Of a stretch of DNA of 64,000 nucleotides, positions 1-7,861 are shown piece after piece. The DNA is from DATKWD01 sp963704815 (GTDB lineage: Bacteria > Actinomycetota > Acidimicrobiia > Acidimicrobiales > Salinilacustritrichaceae). The position numbers were made by a program, and so were the translations under genes. Below the pieces are notes generated by a model. That model saw only the letters and a list, made by a program, of their open reading frames with translations. It searched no databases and was not told the DNA's origin. Within the stretch, counting starts at the first letter, position 1. Each line of letters starts with the position of its first letter. The stretch spans positions 1,488,001 to 1,552,000 of the forward strand of contig CAVPHU010000001.1 in the NCBI GenBank assembly GCA_963704815.1, read 5' to 3'.

Positions 1-1
1 C

Positions 2-862
2 GACAAGAACTACCAATTGCTCGGCGGCGCGGGCCACCTCCACCCCGGTGGGCTCTTCGTCGACATCTTCCTCGAGCGCGGCGGCGCGGCGGCCGCGCCC
101 GGCTCGCCCGCAGCCGACAACGCCGAAGGCAACCGAACCCAGCTGTTCCGATCCGAGGCCGTCTACTACGAGCCGGCCGGTCCGGTCTCCTGGGACGTCT
201 CGATGACGGCCACCCCACCCGAGTGGCGCGTCGCGGTCCAGGCCGGCGACACCCTCGACATCTCGACGACCTACGACGTGTCGAAGGCGTCGTGGTACGA
301 GGCCATGGGCATCTTCGTGCTGTGGGCCACCGAGGAACCCGGCGGCAGCGACCCCTACGTCGACGACGTCAATCTGCCGGGTGAGGTGACCCACGGTGAG
401 TTGCCCGAGAACGACAACCACGGTGGCGAGGACACCGGGCTCCCCGACCCGCGCGACATCCCCTCCGGCGAGGTGGCCGACGTGATCGGGATCGCCGACT
501 TCGTCTACGAGGAGGGCGACATCTCCGAGGGCGACGCCGAAACCATCCCGGTGGTGAACCAGGGCGAGTCGATCACCTTCGACAACTCCTTCGACAACGA
601 GCAGGAGAACGGGATCTGGCACACCGTGACGGCGTGCGCTGCGCCCTGCACGGCCTCGACCGGCGTCGCGTTCCCGATCGCGGACGGTCGTGTGCAGTTC
701 GATTCGGGCGAGCTCGGAACCGGCGGTCCGCCCACCGCCGATCGGGTCGACTGGGCGACTCCGGCCGACCTCGATCCGGGCACCTACACCTACTTCTGCC
801 GGGTCCACCCGTTCATGCGGGGTGCGTTCCGGGTCGTCGAGCCGGTCGCCACCACCAACTGA
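2..862 (+). CDS. Cupredoxin-domain protein, 5' end cut by window edge
   Basis: The reading frame is open from the first base, so the true start lies upstream. The last ~100 residues look like a plastocyanin-type cupredoxin fold: a ligand His in IWHTV (codon 620-622), then CRVHPFM, whose Cys (797-799), His (806-808) and Met (815-817) complete a type-1 copper site. The earlier part (WRVAVQAGDTLDISTTYD, then acidic Pro/Gly-rich sequence) is another beta-rich region of unknown role. It is probably an exported electron-transfer or copper protein. The signal peptide, if any, is outside the window. The YceI gene follows after 15 bp and is probably co-transcribed. Confidence 0.75.
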   Translation, partial: DKNYQLLGGAGHLHPGGLFVDIFLERGGAAAAPGSPAADNAEGNRTQLFRSEAVYYEPAGPVSWDVSMTATPPEWRVAVQAGDTLDISTTYDVSKASWYEAMGIFVLWATEEPGGSDPYVDDVNLPGEVTHGELPENDNHGGEDTGLPDPRDIPSGEVADVIGIADFVYEEGDISEGDAETIPVVNQGESITFDNSFDNEQENGIWHTVTACAAPCTASTGVAFPIADGRVQFDSGELGTGGPPTADRVDWATPADLDPGTYTYFCRVHPFMRGAFRVVEPVATTN

Positions 863-877
863 TCGACGGTAGAGATC

Positions 878-1567
878 GTGAGTACGGCCAAGACGCTCGC
901 ACTCGGGGCGCTCGCCCTGGCGATCGTCGCGGGCACCACGACCTGGTGGTTCGTCATCCGCGACACCGCTCCCCCGGAAGCTGCGCTCCCCGAGGTCGAG
1001 GATCCGGTCGATCCCGCGGCGGCCGAATTCACCGACGCCGACGGCACCTGGACCGCGGTCGCCGGGCCCGGTCGCTTCGTCGGCTACCGAATCGAGGAGC
1101 GTTTCGGTGGTGACACGGTGAGCCGGACCGCAGCCGGTCGGACCGAAGCGGTCGAGGCCTCGATGACCGTCGACGGCAACGTGGTGACCGACATCAGCGT
1201 GACCGCCGACCTGACCCAGCTCGAGAGCGACCAGGCCCGCCGGGAGCGCTACCTCCAGAACTCCGCCCTCGAGATCGCGACGTTCGACACGGCGGTCTTC
1301 GTCGCCGAGCCGGCCACCCTGACGTCGGTCCCCGAGATCGGGACGCCGTTCGAGGTCGACGTGACCGGCATGCTGACGCTGCACGGGGTCACCAACGAGA
1401 TCACCGTGCCGATCGAAGCCCGCTGGAACGGCGACTCGATCGACGTCGCCGGGAACGCCGACATCGTCCTCGCCGACTACGGCATCGAGCCGCCCGACAT
1501 CGGCGGGTTCGTCAGCGTCGGCGACGTGGGTGCCTTCGAGTTCCAGCTCCACCTCGAATCCGCCTGA
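878..1567 (+). CDS. YceI family protein, membrane-anchored
   Basis: A 229-residue protein from a GTG start 15 bp after the cupredoxin gene. Residues ~5-25 form one hydrophobic helix (LALGALALAIVAGTTTWWFV), read as a signal anchor. The rest matches the YceI lipocalin-like beta-barrel: GRFVGYRIEE near the start, then SVTADLTQLESDQARRERYL, FPxAxF-like ATFDTAVFVAEP, and TGMLTLHGVTNEITVPIEA. YceI proteins bind isoprenoid or other long-chain lipids in the periplasm or outer face of the cell. The ligand cannot be told here. The neighbouring cupredoxin suggests a redox-related envelope role, which is inference. Confidence 0.85.
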   Translation: MSTAKTLALGALALAIVAGTTTWWFVIRDTAPPEAALPEVEDPVDPAAAEFTDADGTWTAVAGPGRFVGYRIEERFGGDTVSRTAAGRTEAVEASMTVDGNVVTDISVTADLTQLESDQARRERYLQNSALEIATFDTAVFVAEPATLTSVPEIGTPFEVDVTGMLTLHGVTNEITVPIEARWNGDSIDVAGNADIVLADYGIEPPDIGGFVSVGDVGAFEFQLHLESA

Positions 1568-1636
1568 CCGGCAGGAGACGGCCCACGGACGGCTTGCTAC
1601 GGTCAGAGCCCCGCCCCGCCACCGAGGAGCCCTCCC

Positions 1637-3169
1637 ATGCCGATCTCCAACATCGCCGGAATCGTCCGCCTCCACCGAGACGAGCGGCCCGACCAGACCG
1701 CCATCGTGTACGGCGACGAGAAGGTCTCGTGGCGTGAACTCGACGAGACGAGCAGCCGGCTCGCCAACGCCATGCTCGCTGCGGGCATCGGACCCGGCGA
1801 CCGAGTGGCCCGCGTCGAGAAGAACGCACCCGACTACTTCGAGCTGGTGTTCGCCACCTCGAAGATCAACGCCGTCATCGTCGACGTGAACTGGCGGCTC
1901 GCACCGCCCGAGATCCGCCAGATCGTCGACGACGCAGGCGCCAAGCTGCTCTTCGTCGGTGGTGAATTCGCACCCGCGCTCGAGGGGCTCGACACCGAGA
2001 TCGACGCGCTCGAATCCATCGTGCACCTCGACGATCTCGAAACCTGGACCGGCGATGCGAGTGCCGAGGACCCTGGCACCGAGAGCACGATGGAGGACGT
2101 CTGTCTCCAGCTCTACACCTCCGGGACCACCGGGCTCCCCAAGGGTGTGATGCTCAGCAACGCCAACCTGTTCAGTTTCATCGAAGAGGTCCCCGCGGAG
2201 TGGCTGTTCACCCCCGACTCGGTGTCGCACGTGGTGATGCCGACGTTCCACATCGCCGGCTCGGGCTGGGGCCTGGTGAGCCTCTCGCAGGGGGCGACGA
2301 TGATCCTCGATCGCGACGTCGACCCGGGACTCATCCTCCGCGAAGTCGAGCAGCACGAGATCACCCATGCCATCTACGTGCCGGCCGTGCTGGCGTTCCT
2401 CCAGATCATGCCCGACGCCTCCGATCACGACCTGAGCTCGATGGAGCTGATCGCCTACGGCGCGTCACCGATCACCGAAGACGTGCTGAAGGGCGCGATG
2501 GCCCAGTTCTCGACGGCGAAGTTCGTCCAGGTCTACGGCCTCACCGAGACCACGGGCGCCGTCGTCGAACTCGCTCCCGAGGACCACGATCCGGAGAACC
2601 GGCCCGACCTGTTGCGCTCGGCCGGCAAACCGTATCCGTGGGTCGAGATGCGCATCGTCGGCGACGACGGCGAAGACGTGGCCGACGGCGACATCGGCGA
2701 GGTCTGGCTCAAGGGCGTCCAGATCATGGTCGGCTACTGGAACAACCCGGCCGAGACCGAGCGGGCCATCACCGACGGGTGGTTCCACACCGGCGACGCG
2801 GGCTACCGGCAGGACGGCTACCTCTTCCTGCACGACCGGGTGAAGGACATGATCGTGTCGGGCGGCGAGAACGTCTATCCGGCCGAAGTCGAGAACGCGG
2901 TGATGAGCTGCCCTGGCGTTGCCGACGTGGCCGTGATCGGTGTGCCCGACGAGAAGTGGGGCGAAGCCGTGAAGGCGATCGTGGTCAAGGCCGAGGACGG
3001 CGACGTGACGCCCGAAGACGTCATCGCCTGGGCCCGGGAGCGCATCGCCGGGTTCAAGGTGCCCAAGTCGGTCGACTTCGCCGACGAGCTGCCGCGCAAC
3101 CCGTCGGGCAAGATCCTCAAGAAGGACCTGCGAGCCCCGTACTGGGAAGGCCGCGAGCGCAACATCTGA
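1637..3169 (+). CDS. Fatty-acyl-CoA synthetase (AMP-binding, FadD-like)
   Basis: A 510-residue member of the ANL adenylating superfamily, the usual length for a medium/long-chain acyl-CoA ligase. The ATP-binding P-loop YTSGTTGLPKG starts at residue 160, followed by YGLTETTG, the TGD motif (HTGDAGYRQDGY), the hinge region DRVKDMIVSGGENVYP and the C-terminal catalytic Lys (NPSGK, K492). It activates a carboxylic acid to acyl-AMP and then acyl-CoA in the cytoplasm. A GAGGAG ribosome-binding site lies 8 nt before the ATG. With the Baeyer-Villiger and LLM genes nearby it fits a catabolic setting, but chain length or substrate cannot be read from sequence. Confidence 0.92.
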   Translation: MPISNIAGIVRLHRDERPDQTAIVYGDEKVSWRELDETSSRLANAMLAAGIGPGDRVARVEKNAPDYFELVFATSKINAVIVDVNWRLAPPEIRQIVDDAGAKLLFVGGEFAPALEGLDTEIDALESIVHLDDLETWTGDASAEDPGTESTMEDVCLQLYTSGTTGLPKGVMLSNANLFSFIEEVPAEWLFTPDSVSHVVMPTFHIAGSGWGLVSLSQGATMILDRDVDPGLILREVEQHEITHAIYVPAVLAFLQIMPDASDHDLSSMELIAYGASPITEDVLKGAMAQFSTAKFVQVYGLTETTGAVVELAPEDHDPENRPDLLRSAGKPYPWVEMRIVGDDGEDVADGDIGEVWLKGVQIMVGYWNNPAETERAITDGWFHTGDAGYRQDGYLFLHDRVKDMIVSGGENVYPAEVENAVMSCPGVADVAVIGVPDEKWGEAVKAIVVKAEDGDVTPEDVIAWARERIAGFKVPKSVDFADELPRNPSGKILKKDLRAPYWEGRERNI

Positions 3170-3187
3170 GCGCCAGGTCTTCGACGG

Positions 3188-3906
3188 TCAGCCCGTCGCT
3201 GGGAGCGCCGAGATCACGACCGGGATGGCGCTGAAGTCGCCTGGGTCGGTTTCGAGGCCGACGTCACCGCGAACCAACACCATGACCACGTCATTCTTGC
3301 TCGGCATCGGAGAGGTCGAGGCTCACCGAGAAGGGCTCGGGAGTGGCTGTCGAGCCGCCTTGTGCGATCTGTTGGTCGAGCGCCACGGGGCTGCCGGCGA
3401 CGAACGCCTCGACGAGCACCGTTGCTTCGAAGCCACGGCCAGTGCCCGAGACCGTCACCGGCCCGGCCGTCCACCTCGGCCATCGACTCGGGCGCGGTGA
3501 TCGTCTGAACGTCGCTGACAGCTCCGATCACGAACCAGCCGTCACCGGGTCCGAGCTGGCGCAGCAGCAGCACGCTCCGCACCGACGGGGTGCCGCCTCC
3601 TTCGGTGCAGCAGAGGACTTCGATCTCCCCGCTGCGGCTGTCGCCGGCCTGGAACTCGCCCAACTGCGGCGGCACGCCCAGGACCTGGGTGACGAAGTCG
3701 GACGCGGCCTCTTCGGGGGTGGCGAAGACGACGTCGCCGGCCGGCCAGATCGCTGGCTGATCGGGCCCAGCTGCGGCGGTCGTCGCAACGCCGTTGGTCG
3801 TCGACGTACCTCCCGCTTGCTCCACGGTTGCCGTGTCGTCAGCGCCGCAGGCAACGAGCACCAGGACGACGGTAACCAGCATCACGGTCGCACGGACGAG
3901 ACGCAT
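3188..3906 (-). CDS. Lipoprotein with Gmad2-like domain, two apparent +1 frameshifts
   Basis: Translation from the ATG at 3906 (Shine-Dalgarno GGGAGG 5 nt away) gives a lipoprotein signal with lipobox LVLVAC. A spacer and a domain with VLCCTEGGG follow, up to TITAPESMAEVDG. The natural continuation GPVTVSGTGRGFEATVLVEA is in the next frame, and the ending KNDVVMVLVRGDVGLETD...ALPATG in the third; the stop is at 3188-3190. Dropping one base near 3459-3470 and one near 3330 gives an intact 238-residue protein whose C-terminus resembles the Gmad2 Ig-like domain of spore-germination proteins. Either real decay or two insertion errors. It is convergent with the acyl-CoA synthetase (18 bp gap). Confidence 0.6.
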
Positions 3907-4017
3907 CGGACCTCCCAACACCTCGGCGGACCCTCCGCCCGTGACGACCGTAGGGGACGTGCTCGGCGCATGAGCAGGGCCGAACGTCACCTTGTGACGG
4001 ACCTTCCCCGAGGGGGC

Positions 4018-5337
4018 TCAGGCGGGGTCGGTGATCGGCGTCCCGTCGGGGCGGTGGATGACCCAGGTGCCGTCGGCTGCCTGGCGGGGGAAGAAGCCGG
4101 TCTCCTTCAATCGGTTGTGGGTGCCGCACATCGGCCATCCGTTGTCGTGATCGGTGGGCCCGCCCCGGGCCGCGGGTTCTCGGTGGTCGATCTGGCATCG
4201 TCGGCCCGACACGCCGCACCCGCCCCAGCCGCACCGCGCCCCTGACGGGTCTCGGAGTGCTTCTCGCAGCAGGACGGCCTCGCGGGACGCGCCGGTGAAC
4301 AGGCGCTTGGCCCGGCCGTGGTTGATCACGTTGCCCGTGGCGTCGATGACGACGGCCCGCACCAAGCTCACGAGGGCAACTTGCACGACCTCACCCGGGG
4401 TGAGGGGCACACCTTCGGTGGTTCGGCAGACTGCCTCATCGGTTCGGGTCGGATCGTGATCGGGGACGTTGTCGACGCCGGTGGCGGCTCGCCGTTCGAG
4501 CTCGGTGGCGAAGGTCTCCTCGTCGATCACGATGTTGACCACCGGCGACCCGGTGGCGACGTCGGGGTTGGCGGCCGCGAGCTGGAAGATCTTGTACATC
4601 GCATCGGCCCGCCGCTGCGCGGACGTGCGGCGCAGATCGTTCTTGGTCGCGACGTCGTCTCCGAGTCGGGCACGGGCATCGGCCCAGTCGCTCTCGAACT
4701 CGGCCCGCTCGAACGCCTCGAGGATCTGTTCGATGGTGGCGCCCTGGACCCCGGCGTGGTTGGCCTTGGTCCGGAACGTGCCGTCGAACCCCTTGGTCAC
4801 GGTGGCGTTGCGGTGTCGGTGCTGGCGCTCGGACTCCTGCTCGGCCCCGTCGGCGTCGGCCAGCGTCTCCCACTGGCGAAGCAGGAGCACGAAGGCATCG
4901 TGATCGAGCTCGCAGGCGCGCTCGCGGAACCACTCGTCGGACTCCTCGAAGAAGCCGGCCACCCGGCCGTTCGACCCGAGTCGGCCCAGCGCAGCGATGT
5001 GACCTGCCGGGATCAGCCCTTCGGCGAACGACTTGGCCACCAGCGGCAGCCGACGCAACGCCGCCGCGCCCTTGACCCGTCCCGCAGCCTCGGCCCCAGA
5101 CCCACGACCGAGGTGTTTCACACAGACCGTCGCCGACAGATGGCCGTCGATGCGATACGACCCACTCCGGTCGACCTCGCCCACGAGCGACGTCGTCGAG
5201 GCTTCGAGCCGTCGTCGGACGACTTCGAGGTCACGCACGAAGCCGAGGAGTTCGTCGGCCGCGAGCATCGAGGCGTCGACGGACGCAAGGGCCTCGACTC
5301 CCTCAGTCATGCGCTCGAGCGCAACCCCGATCTCCAT
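4018..5337 (-). CDS. DUF222 / HNH endonuclease domain protein (13E12-like)
   Basis: A 439-residue protein with the actinobacterial 13E12/DUF222 layout. A helical DUF222 region spans most of the length (from ~residue 20 to 310). A C-terminal HNH nuclease module follows: CGWGGCGVSGRRCQIDH, then GGPTDHDNG, then MCGTHNRLK, which supplies the paired Cys, the catalytic His (IDH) and the HN pair. Such proteins are abundant in actinobacteria and several are in the mycobacterial LexA regulon. Their substrate is not established. A GAAC-N4-GTTC box 33 bp upstream (5370-5383) overlaps the likely promoter and suggests DNA-damage induction here too. Confidence 0.9.
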   Translation of the reverse strand: MEIGVALERMTEGVEALASVDASMLAADELLGFVRDLEVVRRRLEASTTSLVGEVDRSGSYRIDGHLSATVCVKHLGRGSGAEAAGRVKGAAALRRLPLVAKSFAEGLIPAGHIAALGRLGSNGRVAGFFEESDEWFRERACELDHDAFVLLLRQWETLADADGAEQESERQHRHRNATVTKGFDGTFRTKANHAGVQGATIEQILEAFERAEFESDWADARARLGDDVATKNDLRRTSAQRRADAMYKIFQLAAANPDVATGSPVVNIVIDEETFATELERRAATGVDNVPDHDPTRTDEAVCRTTEGVPLTPGEVVQVALVSLVRAVVIDATGNVINHGRAKRLFTGASREAVLLREALRDPSGARCGWGGCGVSGRRCQIDHREPAARGGPTDHDNGWPMCGTHNRLKETGFFPRQAADGTWVIHRPDGTPITDPA

Positions 5338-5366
5338 TGCCTCAGTCCAAGGAGGGGGTGTGACAG

Positions 5367-5801
5367 CTACGAACGAACGTTCGGGGGCTCACCACGCGGC
5401 ACCACTCGAAGTCGTCGGCGATACCGAACCTCTTGCACGGTCACGCCGAGCACGTCTTGATCCCGCGCCTCCTCATCGGCCGCCCACCCTGCTGACTCGT
5501 AGAGGTTGATGGCTCGGCCGTTCTCGGGAACGACCCACAGCACCGCTTCGTCGAACCCCACCGCGGCGAGTTGTTCGGTCGCGGCGTGCAGAAGTGCTCG
5601 CCCGAGTCCGCGACCCCAGCGGTCCGGGTCGAGGTTCAGCGCGTGAAGCTCACCGAGTTCGGGGTCGTCCGCACTGCCGCCGAACGATGCGCCAGAGAGA
5701 CGAGGTGGCTCCCCGAGCCCTGCCACACCCGGGCCGCTGGCCAACTGGGCGAGGTTCCTCGACCACGACGAGGTGGCCGAGTGGCTCGACGCCGAGAGCA
5801 T
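5367..5801 (-). CDS. GNAT N-acetyltransferase, N-terminus doubtful or missing
   Basis: The C-terminal ~110 residues are clearly GNAT: GELHALNLDPDRWGRGLG (acetyl-CoA binding R/Q-x-x-G-x-G/A loop as RGLGRALL), AVLWVVPENGRAINLYESAGW, then a strand VQEVRYRR. The preceding ~60 residues needed for the fold (strands 1-3) are not recognisable in this frame; the in-frame ATG at 5801 gives an unlikely leader. Coding-like sequence on the opposite strand occupies 5700-5994, so the 5' part seems to have been replaced or frameshifted. Third-base GC is lower than in neighbours, possibly a transferred gene. The stop codon overlaps the SOS-like box of the next gene. Confidence 0.5.
   Translation of the reverse strand: MLSASSHSATSSWSRNLAQLASGPGVAGLGEPPRLSGASFGGSADDPELGELHALNLDPDRWGRGLGRALLHAATEQLAAVGFDEAVLWVVPENGRAINLYESAGWAADEEARDQDVLGVTVQEVRYRRRLRVVPRGEPPNVRS
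5370..5383 (-). promoter_or_regulatory. Candidate LexA/SOS box
   Basis: CGAAC-GAAC-GTTCG, a perfect 5-bp inverted repeat with the 4-nt spacing of actinobacterial SOS boxes (GAACNNNNGTTC core). On the minus strand it runs directly into TAGCTG, a possible -10 of the DUF222-HNH gene whose ATG is at 5337. LexA regulation of 13E12 genes is known in Mycobacterium tuberculosis; its use here is inference. Confidence 0.55.
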
Positions 5802-5813
5802 GGGCGACGGCTC

Positions 5814-5994
5814 GTGACGAACGTCGTCCTGTTCACCGTCGCCGACGAGCCCGTGCTCATGGACGCGCTGAAGGATGCCGGCTACCGCTGCGGGATCCCC
5901 GGCGAGGTCGCCCACGTCGCCCCGGTCGAACGGATGGGGTGGGACCACGCAGTGCTCCTCCCCGTGGCACGAGGCCGAAATCGCCGACAGGTGA
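5814..5994 (+). CDS. Small hypothetical protein with one +1 frameshift
   Basis: From a GTG at 5814 the frame reads MTNVVLFTVADEPVLMDALK..., with very high third-position GC. After DHAVLL it passes into PVARGRNRR, whereas removing one C from the CCCC run at 5960-5963 gives PWHEAEIADR and a stop at 5992-5994 (59 residues). The GTG overlaps the stop of another coding-like + frame (ending ANWARFLDHDEVAEWL...MGDGS, stop 5815-5817) in the GTGA style of coupled genes. That upstream frame has no visible start. I recognise no family. This may be the remains of a two-gene unit beside the GNAT fragment. Confidence 0.35.
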
Positions 5995-6009
5995 GCGACT
6001 GCGCCGACC

Positions 6010-7140
6010 TCAGACGCCGACCGACGCGGCCTCGTCGCGGAACTTCGCGGCGCGGGCGACCGGGTCGGTGTCGAACTGGGGGATGACCTGGTTGCCGAAC
6101 AGTTCGACGCTCTCCTCGATGACCTCGTAGGGGTGGGCGCTGCCGGTCGGGCCCATGATGAGCTGGTCCATGCCGATGTCGGCCCACTTCTGGACGGCCT
6201 CGGCGCAGTCGTCGGGCGTGCCGACGATGGCCGAGCCCTTCTGGAAACCGATGGACAGATCGTCGAGCGACGGGTCGGGGATCTCGATCGGCCAGTCGGG
6301 GATGCCCGGGGGTTTGGGGAAGGTGTCGAGGTACTTGAACACCAGGCTCTGCTGGCGCCCGTTGCGTGACTCGGTCATGGCCTTGCGGGCCGCGTCGCCG
6401 TCCTCGGAGCAGTGGAAGCTGGTGGTGATGGCGAAGTTGTCGTTGACGTACTCGCCCACCGGCTCGGCATCGGCGATGGCGTTCTTGTAGATCTCGACGG
6501 CCTGCTTCATCTTCTCGGGCGACCCGCCGGTGAAGCACAACACGCCGATGCCGAGCTTGCCGGCCTTCTCGAAGGTGTCGGGGTTGCCGGCCGCCACCCA
6601 GATCGGCGGGTGCGGCTTCACGTACGGCTTGGGCAGCACGTTGCGCTCGGGCATCGAGAAGAACTTCCCGTCGAAGCTGTAGGAGTCCTGCGCCCACATC
6701 TTCTTGAACTCGGGCATGACCTCGTCGAACATCTCCTTGGTGAGGTCGGGGTCGGTGATGCCGAACCCGCCCTGCTCGGTGCTCGACGAACCGCGGCCGG
6801 TGCCGAAGTCGAAGCGACCACCCGACAGGTGATCGAGCATGGCCACCCGCTCGGCGATGCGCGCCGGATGGTTGACCGGCGGGGTGACGTTGATGATCCC
6901 CGAGGCCACCCGGATTCGCTCGGTGCGGGCGAGGATGTGCGGCATCACGACCTCGTTGGCCGAGATGTGGCTGTACTCGGTGAGGAAGTGGTGCTCGGTG
7001 ACCCACACGTACTTCCAGTTCGACCGATCACCCGCCTCGGCGATGTTGACCTCTCCCATCAGGCGCTCGTGCTCGTAAGCGTCATTGCGGCCCTCGAGGT
7101 AGTCGGGCACCCATCCACCAATGAACAATCCGAATTCCAT
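6010..7140 (-). CDS. LLM class flavin-dependent oxidoreductase
   Basis: A 376-residue luciferase-like monooxygenase. Typical TIM-barrel segments are YVWVTEHHF (catalytic-pocket His pair), TPPVNHPARIAERVAMLDHLSGGRFDFGTGRG, PPIWVAAGNPDTFEKAGKLGIGVL near the middle, and GTPDDCAEAVQKWADIGMDQLIMGP near the end. Family members use FMNH2 or F420H2 to oxidise organic substrates; which cofactor applies is not visible. A good promoter (TTGACT, 18 bp, TAGGTT) sits 7 nt before the ATG, predicting a leaderless message. The TetR gene ends inside this promoter's -35 box. It is probably part of the catabolic block with the two Baeyer-Villiger genes. Confidence 0.9.
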   Translation of the reverse strand: MEFGLFIGGWVPDYLEGRNDAYEHERLMGEVNIAEAGDRSNWKYVWVTEHHFLTEYSHISANEVVMPHILARTERIRVASGIINVTPPVNHPARIAERVAMLDHLSGGRFDFGTGRGSSSTEQGGFGITDPDLTKEMFDEVMPEFKKMWAQDSYSFDGKFFSMPERNVLPKPYVKPHPPIWVAAGNPDTFEKAGKLGIGVLCFTGGSPEKMKQAVEIYKNAIADAEPVGEYVNDNFAITTSFHCSEDGDAARKAMTESRNGRQQSLVFKYLDTFPKPPGIPDWPIEIPDPSLDDLSIGFQKGSAIVGTPDDCAEAVQKWADIGMDQLIMGPTGSAHPYEVIEESVELFGNQVIPQFDTDPVARAAKFRDEAASVGV

Positions 7141-7147
7141 GGTCGTG

Positions 7148-7177
7148 AACCTATGTTTCAGGACACTGTGTAGTCAA
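7148..7177 (-). promoter_or_regulatory. Promoter of the LLM oxidoreductase gene
   Basis: Minus strand TTGACT (7177-7172), 18-bp spacer, TAGGTT (7153-7148), then 7 nt to the ATG at 7140. Near-consensus sigma-70 type, predicted leaderless. The -35 overlaps the stop codon of the TetR gene. Confidence 0.6.
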
Positions 7178-7761
7178 ATGCCGCTGACGCCGCCGACGAG
7201 GGTCGCCATCACCGTCTCGACGATCGTGTCGCTGTCGTTTCCGGGCACGTGAGCCAGCTGGGTGGCGGTGCCCGACATCACCCGCGACATGGTGGCGCCG
7301 TCGACATCGGCCACCGCCTCGCCGCGCGAACGCGCCCGGTCGAGGATCAGGGTGAACCCGTCCTCGGTCGGCTTCACGTAGCGCCGGTAGGTCTCGCGAT
7401 ACGCGTCCGGATCGCTCATCAGCTCGATCGTCAGCCCCGGGAGCCCCTTCACGTGGGCCGGTTGGTCCATGACGGCCACATGCCGTGCCACCCATTGCCG
7501 CAGGTCGTCGATCGTCGAGCCGGTGTCGGGGACCTCGAGGCCCTCCAGCGGCTCGAACAGCGCCTCCTCGACGAGTGCCATCTTCGACTCCCACACCCGG
7601 TACACGTACGACCGCGCCGTGCCGGCCTTCTGCGCCACCCCGTCGATGGTCAGCGATGCGTAGCCGACCTCGGCCAGGATCGACCGGGTGACGTCGAGCA
7701 CATCGCGCCGCTTGCCGAGGTCGGGAGGCCGACCCGGCCCGCGCTTGGTGGTGGCGGCCAT
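7174..7761 (-). CDS. TetR/AcrR family transcriptional regulator
   Basis: A 195-residue protein with an N-terminal basic leader (TTKRGPGRPPDLGKR) and a TetR helix-turn-helix: ILAEVGYASLTIDGVAQKAGTARSYVYRVWESKMALVEEAL (residues ~27-68). The helical C-terminal ligand/dimer domain ends with ATLVGGVSGI. TetR regulators next to monooxygenases usually repress them and respond to the substrate or its CoA ester. It sits between the LLM gene downstream and Baeyer-Villiger gene 1 upstream, all on the minus strand. A candidate target is the TCTGAC-N5-GTCAGA palindrome found before Baeyer-Villiger gene 2 and the P450 gene; this link is inference. Confidence 0.88.
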   Translation of the reverse strand: MAATTKRGPGRPPDLGKRRDVLDVTRSILAEVGYASLTIDGVAQKAGTARSYVYRVWESKMALVEEALFEPLEGLEVPDTGSTIDDLRQWVARHVAVMDQPAHVKGLPGLTIELMSDPDAYRETYRRYVKPTEDGFTLILDRARSRGEAVADVDGATMSRVMSGTATQLAHVPGNDSDTIVETVMATLVGGVSGI

Positions 7762-7784
7762 GAGAGGTCAGTGAACCACGCCAA

Positions 7785-7841
7785 CCCGGATCCTTGTCCG
7801 TTCTGCACCACTAATTGGCCGAAACCGAACAGAGATCCGGG
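7785..7841 (-). terminator. Long-arm inverted repeat between BVMO1 and tetR
   Basis: CCCGGATC (7785-7792) and GATCCGGG (7834-7841) are perfect 8-bp arms around a 41-nt, AT-richer centre. The site follows the BVMO1 stop and precedes the TetR gene. It could end BVMO1 transcripts or bind the TetR protein. There is no U-tract. Confidence 0.3.
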
Positions 7842-7861
7842 GGGCGGAGGGCTGGGCTGGC

